This document shows, piece after piece, positions 1-5,280 of a DNA stretch of 5,280 nt. This DNA is from Acidobacteriota bacterium (GTDB lineage Bacteria > Acidobacteriota > Terriglobia > Terriglobales > SCQP01): assembly GCA_021818645.1 (NCBI GenBank), contig JAKATS010000362.1:1-5280 (forward strand). Direction: 5' to 3'. Positions within the stretch are counted from its first letter, which is position 1. Every line of letters starts with the position of its first letter. The notes under the pieces were generated by a model. It made no database searches and was not told where the DNA came from. It saw nothing but the letters and a program-made list of their open reading frames with translations. Position numbers and translations under genes: made by a program.

Positions 1-269
1 TAATGAAAGTCGCCGATCAGCGGCGCGCGCACCTTGCGCCGCTCCAGTTCTGCCGCGATCTCGGGCAGAGCGCGGGCGGCGGCATCGGTATTGACGGTGA
101 TGCGCACCAGTTCCGAGCCGGCCTGATGCAGCTCAATCACCTGGGCCGCTGTGGCTCGGGCATCGGCGGTGTCGGTATTGGTCATGGACTGCACCGCGAT
201 GGGCATGTTGCCACCCACCCAGACTTCGCCGATTCGCACTTTGACCGATTTTCTGCGCTGGATGGACAT
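1..269 (-). CDS. ispG: 4-hydroxy-3-methylbut-2-enyl diphosphate synthase IspG, N-terminal part
   Basis: IspG (GcpE) is a cytosolic iron-sulfur enzyme of the MEP isoprenoid pathway; it reductively converts methylerythritol cyclodiphosphate to HMBPP. Only the first 89 codons are present, and the frame is open to the left edge. Visible family signatures are the N-terminal [24 protein letters not shown] at about residues 23-34, SELVRITVN at about 52-60, and APLIGDFHY at the window edge. These belong to the TIM-barrel domain; the C-terminal cluster-binding cysteines lie outside the window. ATG at 269 is chosen because it gives the usual short leader before IQRRKS. An in-frame ATG at 293 would add eight residues (MQARRHSA). 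Neither has a well-spaced Shine-Dalgarno; an AAGGA lies about 17 bases before the 293 start. The gene follows rseP after 84 bases on the same strand, probably in the same operon. Identification is firm; the exact start is uncertain. Confidence 0.93.
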   Translation of the reverse strand, partial: MSIQRRKSVKVRIGEVWVGGNMPIAVQSMTNTDTADARATAAQVIELHQAGSELVRITVNTDAAARALPEIAAELERRKVRAPLIGDFH

Positions 270-353
270 GGCTGAGTGCCGCCGTGCCTGCATTGAATGG
301 GCCGGCTGCTTCCTTCAGTTTATCGTTTACCGGCGGATTTTTCCGTGCTTTGC
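270..353. other. rseP-ispG intergenic gap
   Basis: This is the largest non-coding gap in the window (84 bases). On the minus strand it holds a tiny CGGA-AAAA-TCCG inverted repeat (334-345), an AAGGA at about 310-314 and the alternative ispG ATG at 293. I see no convincing promoter hexamer pair and no U-tract terminator. The 24 bases from 270 to 293 may be coding if the longer ispG start is used. Confidence 0.5.
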
Positions 354-1691
354 TTAATGGTAATGATGGCTGGCTACGGTTCGGGCAATATCGTTATAGA
401 CCACGAACGTCATCAGCAGAATTAAAAAGGCGAAGCCCGCCTGATAGACCCGTTCCTTGAGCTTGAGGCTCAGGTCGTGCCGCATCAAGCTCTCTATGAT
501 GAGGAATAAAATCAGGCCTCCGTCCAGGACCGGAATCGGCAGCAGGTTTAACAACCCGAGGTTGAGGCTGATCATCGCGGTCAGCTCAAGTAAGGGATAC
601 CAGGTGGGCTGGCGCGCCGCCTGGCCGGCGACCGCGGCGATGCCGATCGGACTCGAAAGCACTGTCGGCGAAGCCTGGCCTGAAACCAGCTTTTTTAATA
701 GAACCAGAATCAGCGTGGCGTTGCGGCGATTGTCGGCCAGCGATGCGCTCACGGCCTGGAGAAATGGCAGGCGATCGAAAGTGACTCCATCGCTCAGGGA
801 CACGCCGATCATCCAACGAGTCGGCTGGCCGTCCAGACTCATGCGCCGGGGCGTGATCTCGATTTGCTGCTGCTGGCCGTCACGCACAATCGTCAGCCTG
901 ACGGGATGCCCGTGCGAGTCTTGCACTTGCTGGATCATGCTTTGGCGCATGTAAAGATGCTGGCCGTTAAGGGCCACAATCGAATCGCCGATATGCAGCC
1001 CGGCGGCGGCGGCAGGCGATCCTGGCGTGACCTGCGCGATCAGGATCGGCTGCCGTGGCGTTAATCCCAGGCGCAGTTCATTCGCCGCGCCCACGGCGCG
1101 CGGAATAATTTGCAGATGAACCAGCTTGCCCTGCCGCTGTACCGTGAGCGGCAGCGGGCGATTGACCGCAATGGCGGCCTGATTTAAAAATTGATCCCAG
1201 GTGGGATGGGTTTTGCGTCCCGCCGCTAGAATACGGTCGCCAGGCTCCAGTCCCGCCTGGGCCGCCGGTGAATGGGCTCGTACCGCAGCCACCACTGCCG
1301 CCTGGTCGAGAAAGGTATGCTGCGGAAAAGCATGCATGTACATGGGAATCAGCAGCCCCACCGCCAGCACGCCATTCATGACCGGCCCGGCCAGGACGAT
1401 GATAAAGCGCTGCCAGCGCGGCTTCGACATGAATTCGCGCGGATCGCCGGTAGGACCGTCCATCGGATTTTCGCCCGACATCTTTACATAGCCGCCCAGC
1501 GGCAGCAGGCTGATCCGGTAATCCGTCTCGCCCCGCTTCCAGCCCGCCAGCCGCCGCCCGAATCCGAGCGAAAAGGTTTCTACCCGCACGCCCAACAGCT
1601 TGGCCGCGAAAAAATGCCCGGACTCGTGCACCAGCACGATCACGCCCAGAACAATGGCGACGGCCGCAATATCGGTGAGAATTGTCGTCAT
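354..1691 (-). CDS. rseP: RIP metalloprotease RseP (site-2 protease family M50)
   Basis: RseP is an inner-membrane zinc protease that cuts transmembrane segments, classically of anti-sigma factors after a first cleavage, and also clears signal-peptide remnants. The 445-residue product is close to the E. coli length of 450. The first membrane segment (about residues 8-30) carries the zinc motif HESGH at 22-26. A conserved loop with LGFG, ISLLPLGGYVKM and GENP follows, then a second membrane segment at about 95-118 with AGPVMN. Two periplasmic PDZ domains follow, at roughly 127-200 and 208-283. The C-terminal membrane part holds NLLPIPVLDGG at 382-392, with D390 the expected third zinc ligand, and a last membrane helix near 417-435. 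Two deviations from E. coli are SSPIGIA where SGPISIA is found, and LDGGL in place of LDGGH. ATG at 1691 lies 12 bases after the dxr stop, with only a weak AAGAGA-like binding site, so coupled translation is likely. Substrate is unknown; no anti-sigma factor gene is in the window. Confidence 0.96.
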   Translation of the reverse strand: MTTILTDIAAVAIVLGVIVLVHESGHFFAAKLLGVRVETFSLGFGRRLAGWKRGETDYRISLLPLGGYVKMSGENPMDGPTGDPREFMSKPRWQRFIIVLAGPVMNGVLAVGLLIPMYMHAFPQHTFLDQAAVVAAVRAHSPAAQAGLEPGDRILAAGRKTHPTWDQFLNQAAIAVNRPLPLTVQRQGKLVHLQIIPRAVGAANELRLGLTPRQPILIAQVTPGSPAAAAGLHIGDSIVALNGQHLYMRQSMIQQVQDSHGHPVRLTIVRDGQQQQIEITPRRMSLDGQPTRWMIGVSLSDGVTFDRLPFLQAVSASLADNRRNATLILVLLKKLVSGQASPTVLSSPIGIAAVAGQAARQPTWYPLLELTAMISLNLGLLNLLPIPVLDGGLILFLIIESLMRHDLSLKLKERVYQAGFAFLILLMTFVVYNDIARTVASHHYH

Positions 1692-1703
1692 GAATCGGTT
1701 CTC

Positions 1704-2969
1704 TTAAAGATTTTCCCTGCGCTCTGCGGCGGCAGCTCCGCTTACCCTGGATCCATGATTCTGAACGATCCAATCCCGGGCGGCTTGCCGCGCCTCGGCA
1801 TCGGCGGCCAGCACATCTTCCAGTTGCTTGAGCGGCCGGGCTGGAATCTGGCTCAGCACGGCCTCAATGCAGTCTGCAATGGCGGGAAAGCCCAGCCGTC
1901 CTTTCATGAACTCGGCCGCCGCAACCTCATCCGCCGCATTCAGAATGGCGCCCGCCGTGCCGCCGGTCCGGCCGGCCTGGCGCGCCAGACGCAGGCAGGG
2001 ATAGCGGTTCTCATCTGCGGTAAAAAACTCCAGCCTGCCTTGTGCCGCCAAATCCAGTTGCGCGGGAGCATGCGGCATCCTTTCCGGATAGGTCAGCGCG
2101 TATTGAATGGGCATGGCCATGTCGGCGGGGCTGAGCTGGGCTAAGACCGATCCATCATGAAACTCCACCAGCGAATGCGCCAGCGATTGCGGATGGATAA
2201 GCACCTCGACCTGGGCTTCTTCCAGACCGAACAGATGGCAGGCTTCCAGAATTTCGAAGCCCTTATTCATTAGCGTAGCCGAATCCAGAGTCACTCGCTG
2301 GCCCATTTGCCAGGTGGGATGGCGCAGCGCCTGTTCGGGCTTGACCTTCGCCAGTTTTTCCAGCGGCCAATCCCGAAAGGGACCGCCGGATGCGGTCAGA
2401 ATCAGCCGCCGCAGTTCGCTCCGCCGCCCCGCTCGCAGGCACTGGTGTATCGCGCTATGTTCGCTGTCAATCGGCAGCAGCGGCATCTTTCGTTTGGCTG
2501 CCGCCGCCGCCAATAGCGGCCCGCCCGCGACCAGCAGCTCTTTATTGGCCAGAGCCAGCAGCTTGCCGGCCTGCAGCGCGGCCAGCGCCGCTTCCAGGCA
2601 GGCGACGCCCACCACTGCCGCCACAATCAGATTGGCCGGTGATTCCGCCGCCACCGCTCGCAGTCCGCCGGGGCCGTGCAGCACTTCCGGCCGCCGGGGC
2701 AAATTGCTCAAGCACTGTTTTAATTTCTTTGCCAGCTCCGCATCCGCCACCGAGACCAATCGGGGTTGAAACCGGCGCGCCTGCGCTTCCAGCAGTTCCA
2801 GATTGCGCCCCGCCGCCAGCGCTACGACTTCAAACCGTCCGGGCAGCGCCTCGATCACCCGTAGCGTGCTCTGCCCGATCGAACCGGTCGAGCCAAGGAT
2901 CGCGATCCGGCGTGGAAAATCGAGTTGCACCGGATATTCAACCGGCAATAGTGTATGGGGACTGGGCAA
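1704..2969 (-). CDS. dxr: 1-deoxy-D-xylulose 5-phosphate reductoisomerase
   Basis: Dxr rearranges and reduces DXP to 2-C-methyl-D-erythritol 4-phosphate with NADPH and a divalent metal. This is the first committed MEP-pathway step and the target of fosmidomycin. The 421 residues are somewhat longer than the usual ~400. Visible landmarks are the NADPH loop ILGSTGSIG (24-32), ANKELLVAGG (141-150), metal ligands D168 and E170 in IDSEHSAI, and the active-site loop TASGGPFRDW (192-201). H217 in RHPTW, then DSATLMNKGFEILEA (229-243) with metal ligand E239, HPQSLAHS (259-266) and a C-terminal helical NAADE segment (344-348) follow. The start is taken as TTG at 2969. It has an AGGAA Shine-Dalgarno five bases upstream and lies 12 bases after the cdsA stop; no ATG fits the N-terminus. 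Alternatives are TTG at 2948 and GTG at 2930, the latter giving a more typical short leader. The last ~14 residues (RVSGAAAAERRENL) are a low-complexity tail. Function is certain; the start is probable. Confidence 0.97.
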   Translation of the reverse strand: MPSPHTLLPVEYPVQLDFPRRIAILGSTGSIGQSTLRVIEALPGRFEVVALAAGRNLELLEAQARRFQPRLVSVADAELAKKLKQCLSNLPRRPEVLHGPGGLRAVAAESPANLIVAAVVGVACLEAALAALQAGKLLALANKELLVAGGPLLAAAAAKRKMPLLPIDSEHSAIHQCLRAGRRSELRRLILTASGGPFRDWPLEKLAKVKPEQALRHPTWQMGQRVTLDSATLMNKGFEILEACHLFGLEEAQVEVLIHPQSLAHSLVEFHDGSVLAQLSPADMAMPIQYALTYPERMPHAPAQLDLAAQGRLEFFTADENRYPCLRLARQAGRTGGTAGAILNAADEVAAAEFMKGRLGFPAIADCIEAVLSQIPARPLKQLEDVLAADAEARQAARDWIVQNHGSRVSGAAAAERRENL

Positions 2970-2974
2970 GTTGG

Positions 2975-2979
2975 TTCCT
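2975..2979 (-). promoter_or_regulatory. Shine-Dalgarno site for the TTG start of dxr
   Basis: On the minus strand the 12-base gap between the cdsA stop and the proposed dxr start contains AGGAA, five bases before TTG at 2969. It is the best-placed ribosome binding site in the window and the main reason for accepting a non-ATG start for dxr. Confidence 0.6.
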
Positions 2980-2981
2980 GA

Positions 2982-3869
2982 CTACATGCGCAGCATCAAA
3001 AAATACCACAAGGCTGGAATCGCAAAGAGCATGGCGTCAATCCGGTCGAGAATGCCGCCATGGCCGGGCAGCACTGCGCCCGAATCCTTGACTCCCGCCG
3101 CCCGTTTGAACGCCGATTCGATCAGATCGCCGGCCTGCGCGGCCACATTCATGCCAATCGCCAGACCCACCGCCGGCCCCAGCGGCTCGGGCGTCACGAA
3201 GGCGAACACCATCAGGTGCAGGCGCAGCAGCGCCTGCGTGATTGCGGGCGAAAAATGCGCCACCACCCCGCCCGCCGCGGCCGCGGCCAGCAGCGAAAAC
3301 GCGCTTCCCTCCCAGCTTTTGCCCGGACTGAGCCGGGGCGCCAGCTTATGCCGCCCCCAGGCGCGCCCGGCATAATAGGCCGCGATATCCCCCGCCCACA
3401 CCACCAGCAATAAAAAGAATACCCACCACATGCCCAGCGGCCATAACCGCACCCGGCCTAATAGCGCCAGCAGCAAAGCCGGATAAATCAGCCCCAGCAG
3501 CGTGCATCCCGCGTCCAGCGGCCATTGCGCCAGCCGATCGCCCGCGCCCAGGCTGGTGAGCAGAATGATCAGAAAACAGCTCACCAGAACCACAAAGGGA
3601 TCGAAGAACAGGCTGAAATTGCCCCCTCCTGCCCATGGGCCAAAATTCGACCAGGGCAGGGCAAATACCGTGATCAGCGCCAGGCCGAGGATTTGTCCGA
3701 CTCTGCGCCAGGGCTTGACCTGCCCGCTGTGCTCGGCTAAATCGTAAAATTCCTTCTGCCCCAGCGCGCCGAGAATCAGCAGCCCTGCGGCAAAAAGCGG
3801 TGCGGACGCGCGCAGCGCCAGCAGCACCATCACAATTCCGAATATGCCTCCCGTCAATACTCGCTTCAT
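2982..3869 (-). CDS. cdsA: Phosphatidate cytidylyltransferase (CDP-diglyceride synthase)
   Basis: CdsA is an integral membrane enzyme joining CTP and phosphatidic acid to give CDP-diacylglycerol, the precursor of phosphatidylglycerol, cardiolipin and phosphatidylethanolamine. The 295-residue protein is mostly hydrophobic, with membrane segments near residues 5-36, 57-72, 91-106, 121-138, 147-168, 188-206, 217-245 and 279-294. Diagnostic motifs are WAGDIAAYYAGR (158-169), LSPGKSWEG (180-188) and QAGDLIES (245-252). The complete CDS signature SAFKR, KDSG, LPGHGG and LDRID spans 252-278, with the expected acidic metal ligands D248, D275 and D278. The frame is open upstream to 3986 inside uppS, but ATG at 3869 gives the typical MKRVLTGG start and overlaps the uppS stop as ATGA. 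No good Shine-Dalgarno precedes it, so translation is probably coupled to uppS. It is followed by dxr after 12 bases. Confidence 0.96.
   Translation of the reverse strand: MKRVLTGGIFGIVMVLLALRASAPLFAAGLLILGALGQKEFYDLAEHSGQVKPWRRVGQILGLALITVFALPWSNFGPWAGGGNFSLFFDPFVVLVSCFLIILLTSLGAGDRLAQWPLDAGCTLLGLIYPALLLALLGRVRLWPLGMWWVFFLLLVVWAGDIAAYYAGRAWGRHKLAPRLSPGKSWEGSAFSLLAAAAAGGVVAHFSPAITQALLRLHLMVFAFVTPEPLGPAVGLAIGMNVAAQAGDLIESAFKRAAGVKDSGAVLPGHGGILDRIDAMLFAIPALWYFLMLRM
3866..3869 (-). other. ATGA stop-start overlap of uppS and cdsA
   Basis: The uppS stop TGA (3868-3866) and the cdsA start ATG (3869-3867) share bases in ATGA. With no recognisable ribosome binding site just upstream, this suggests that ribosomes finishing uppS reinitiate on cdsA, keeping the two membrane-lipid enzymes in fixed proportion. 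Coupling is inference; the overlap itself is seen directly. Confidence 0.85.
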
Positions 3870-4651
3870 AATGCGGAATCTGGCGCCGCCAGCCCTCCAA
3901 ATCGGCGATGTCGGTTTTGGTAATCGCAGAGCGCGCGCAATAGTTCGCGGGCTTGAAAATCGGGCCACAGCACCGGCGTGACCCACAGTTCGGCATAGGC
4001 CGCCTGCCAGAGCAGAAAATTGCTCAGCCGCATCTCCCCGCTGGTGCGGATGACCAGATCCGGATCCGGCAGTCCGGCGGTATAGAGATGCCGCTCAATG
4101 TCTTGTTCGGTAATGCGCACCGGCTGGCCCGGGTGCCCGTTTTCTTCCGCCAGCGCCTGCATCGCATCTGCCAGCTCGGCCCGGCTGCCGTAGTTGAGCG
4201 CCAGATTGAGCAGCATGCGGTCATATCCGGCCGTGGCTTCGCCCACCTCTTGCAGCAAGCGCTGCACGCTGGCCGGCAGTTCCCGCACTCGGCCGATCAC
4301 GCCCAGGCGAATGCGGTTTTTGCGCAATGTGGGCAGTTCGCGGCGTAGAAATTCCCGCAGCAGCCGCATCAAAAAATCCACCTCGGCGCGCGGCCGTTTC
4401 CAGTTTTCTACCGAAAAAGCGTACAGCGTCAGCACTGGTATCCCCAGCCGCGCGCAGGTTTCCGCCGTGCACCGCACCGCCCCCACCCCGGCCTTATGTC
4501 CGGCTACCCGCGGCAAATGGCGCTGGCGCGCCCAGCGTCCGTTGCCGTCCATGATGACGGCCAGATGGCGTGGCAGTCGCGCCCGGTCCAGTCGCGCTTC
4601 CAGTGCGGCTTCGCTTTCCTCCAGCGCCGGGACTGCGGTGGTCTGTGACAT
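3866..4651 (-). CDS. uppS: Undecaprenyl diphosphate synthase (cis-prenyltransferase)
   Basis: UppS (isoprenyl transferase, also called IspU) adds IPP units in cis to farnesyl diphosphate, giving the C55 carrier lipid for peptidoglycan and other envelope polymers. The 261-residue product is slightly longer than E. coli UppS. Visible motifs are HLAVIMDGNGRWA (29-41) with catalytic D35, RVAGHKAG (48-55), YAFSVENW (77-84), LNLALNYGSRAEL (148-160), DLVIRTSGE (198-206), and RLSNFLLWQAAYAELW (208-223). R202, R208, S210 and E221 correspond to the IPP-binding residues of E. coli. The extra N-terminal residues, about 9 relative to E. coli, are an acidic helix-like stretch (EESEAALEARLDRARLP). ATG at 4651 is the first possible start: an in-frame TAG lies at 4658-4660. 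It lacks a clear Shine-Dalgarno; the upstream bases are AT-rich. The stop overlaps the cdsA start by four bases. Bacterial neighbours all point to UPP rather than dehydrodolichyl diphosphate as product. Confidence 0.97.
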   Translation of the reverse strand: MSQTTAVPALEESEAALEARLDRARLPRHLAVIMDGNGRWARQRHLPRVAGHKAGVGAVRCTAETCARLGIPVLTLYAFSVENWKRPRAEVDFLMRLLREFLRRELPTLRKNRIRLGVIGRVRELPASVQRLLQEVGEATAGYDRMLLNLALNYGSRAELADAMQALAEENGHPGQPVRITEQDIERHLYTAGLPDPDLVIRTSGEMRLSNFLLWQAAYAELWVTPVLWPDFQARELLRALCDYQNRHRRFGGLAAPDSAL

Positions 4652-4694
4652 GGAATTCTAAAAATAACACGGCGGTCGAGCCGATTCGTGCGCC

Positions 4695-5280
4695 TTAGGT
4701 TTGCAATACTCCCGTGCGTAGTGAGGGTATTTCAGGGTTATGCGCCGCGGCATCCAGTGCCAGGCCGATGGCGGCCCGGGTCTGCAGCGGATCAATAATC
4801 GCATCCAGCCAGAGCCGGGCCGCGCCATATTCGGCCTCGGCCTGTTCCTCATAGCTGGCTTGAATTTGCTTCCGCAGCGTGGCTTGTTCCTCGGGATTGG
4901 GTTTTTTGCCTTCTTTCTCCAGCACCCGCAGCCGGACTTCTAAAAGTGTCTGGGCGGCCTGCTCGGCGCCCATGACCGCATAACGCGCCATGGGCCAGGC
5001 CAGCAGTAAACGGGGATCATAGGCGCGGCCGCACATGGCATAATGTCCGGCGCCAAAGCTGCCGCCCAGGATCAGGCTGATCTTGGGCACCGTGGCGTTG
5101 GCCACGGCATTCACCATCTTGGCCCCCGCGCGGATGATGCCCTCGGTTTCCGCCTCGCGCCCCACCATGAACCCGCTCACATCATGCAGAAAGATCAGCG
5201 GTGCGTGCGCCTGATTGCAGGCCAGGATGAAGCGCGCCGCCTTGTCCGCGCTCTCGGGGTAGATCACGCCGCCAAACTCC
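4695..5280 (-). CDS. Acyl-CoA carboxylase carboxyltransferase (beta) subunit, methylcrotonyl-CoA carboxylase type, C-terminal part
   Basis: This is the C-terminal ~194 residues of a biotin-dependent carboxyltransferase of the crotonase-fold family, which moves CO2 from carboxybiotin to an acyl-CoA. Full-length relatives have roughly 510-550 residues, so over 300 lie beyond the right edge; the frame is open there (EFGGVIYPESADKAARF). Visible are the FLHDVSGFMVGREAE segment (30-44 of the fragment), GAKMVNAVANATVPK (52-66), LGGSFGAGHYAMCGRAYDPR (71-90) with the glycine-rich oxyanion-type loop, WPMARYAVMGAEQAA (95-109), a charged helical stretch (113-150), and ARLWLDAIIDP (154-164). The GGSFGAG and MCGRAY wording matches methylcrotonyl-CoA or geranyl-CoA carboxylase beta rather than propionyl-CoA carboxylase, but the substrate cannot be fixed from this part. 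A biotin-carrying alpha subunit is expected nearby but is not seen. The TAA stop is 43 bases before uppS. GTG at 5267 is internal, not the start. Confidence 0.9.
   Translation of the reverse strand, partial: EFGGVIYPESADKAARFILACNQAHAPLIFLHDVSGFMVGREAETEGIIRAGAKMVNAVANATVPKISLILGGSFGAGHYAMCGRAYDPRLLLAWPMARYAVMGAEQAAQTLLEVRLRVLEKEGKKPNPEEQATLRKQIQASYEEQAEAEYGAARLWLDAIIDPLQTRAAIGLALDAAAHNPEIPSLRTGVLQT

Larger units (their letters stand above)
1..4651 (-). other. Probable uppS-cdsA-dxr-rseP-ispG operon
   Basis: Five genes share one strand with spacings of -4, 12, 12 and 84 bases and no terminator-like hairpin between them. They combine MEP-pathway enzymes (Dxr, IspG), a consumer of its product (UppS), phospholipid precursor synthesis (CdsA) and a membrane protease (RseP). 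The same grouping is known in several bacterial phyla. The promoter was not located: the 43-base gap before uppS (4652-4694) has an AT-rich TTATTTTTAG stretch but no paired -35 element, so transcription may begin upstream of the carboxylase gene. Confidence 0.65.

Noticed and set aside
334..345. Small inverted repeat CGGA-AAAA-TCCG after rseP as a possible terminator
   Set aside because: Only four base pairs of stem and no U-tract; expected by chance and unlikely to stop transcription.
1078..1773. Minus-strand open frame of 231 codons overlapping rseP in another frame
   Set aside because: It is a shifted reading of rseP with no family features; the RseP frame carries all the conserved motifs.
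1272..2144. Plus-strand open frame of 290 codons antisense to rseP and dxr
   Set aside because: It lies wholly opposite two well-identified genes, its protein is rich in H, R, G and P with no recognisable domain, and GC-rich genes commonly leave such open antisense frames.
2390..3091. Plus-strand open frame of 233 codons opposite dxr and the end of cdsA
   Set aside because: Low-complexity A, P and R composition typical of a reverse-frame shadow; no motif, and it conflicts with certain genes.
3870..3986. Upstream extension of cdsA by 39 codons into uppS
   Set aside because: The extension is a shifted reading of the conserved uppS C-terminus, and ATG at 3869 gives the typical CdsA N-terminus.
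4661..4671. AT-rich TGTTATTTTTA before uppS as an extended -10 promoter
   Set aside because: Only partial match to the consensus, no paired -35 hexamer, and it would leave an implausibly short leader before the uppS start.

Overview
The window is a GC-rich, tightly packed stretch of bacterial chromosome. All six genes lie on the minus strand, so transcription runs from high to low coordinates. It carries a housekeeping cluster for isoprenoid and envelope lipid synthesis. The order is acyl-CoA carboxylase beta subunit (3' part only, 5280-4695), uppS (4651-3866), cdsA (3869-2982), dxr (2969-1704), rseP (1691-354) and ispG (269-1, 5' part only). No RNA gene, mobile element, CRISPR array, long repeat or convincing terminator was seen, and no gap exceeds about 85 bases.

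The organism cannot be named from the sequence alone. GC-rich codon use and the uppS-cdsA-dxr-rseP-ispG order suggest an acidobacterium or related deep-branching Gram-negative. So do the RseP wording (GENP followed by TGDPREFMS) and the IspG wording ([17 protein letters not shown]). This is inference from remembered family patterns, not a search result.

Region by region: 4695-5280 holds the C-terminal ~194 residues of a biotin-dependent carboxyltransferase of the methylcrotonyl-CoA carboxylase type. After a 43-base gap, uppS and cdsA overlap by four bases (ATGA). dxr follows after 12 bases and appears to use a TTG start with a good ribosome binding site. rseP follows after another 12 bases. 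An 84-base gap, the largest here, precedes ispG, which runs off the left edge.

The genes form a logical set. Dxr and IspG catalyse two steps of the MEP pathway that makes IPP and DMAPP. UppS condenses IPP into undecaprenyl diphosphate, the carrier for peptidoglycan and other surface polymers. CdsA makes CDP-diacylglycerol for phospholipids. RseP is an inner-membrane site-2 protease, usually linked to envelope stress signalling. The carboxylase belongs to acyl-CoA metabolism and may be a neighbour rather than a partner. I see no previously undescribed system; the items worth a second look are gene order, start-codon choice and small family deviations.
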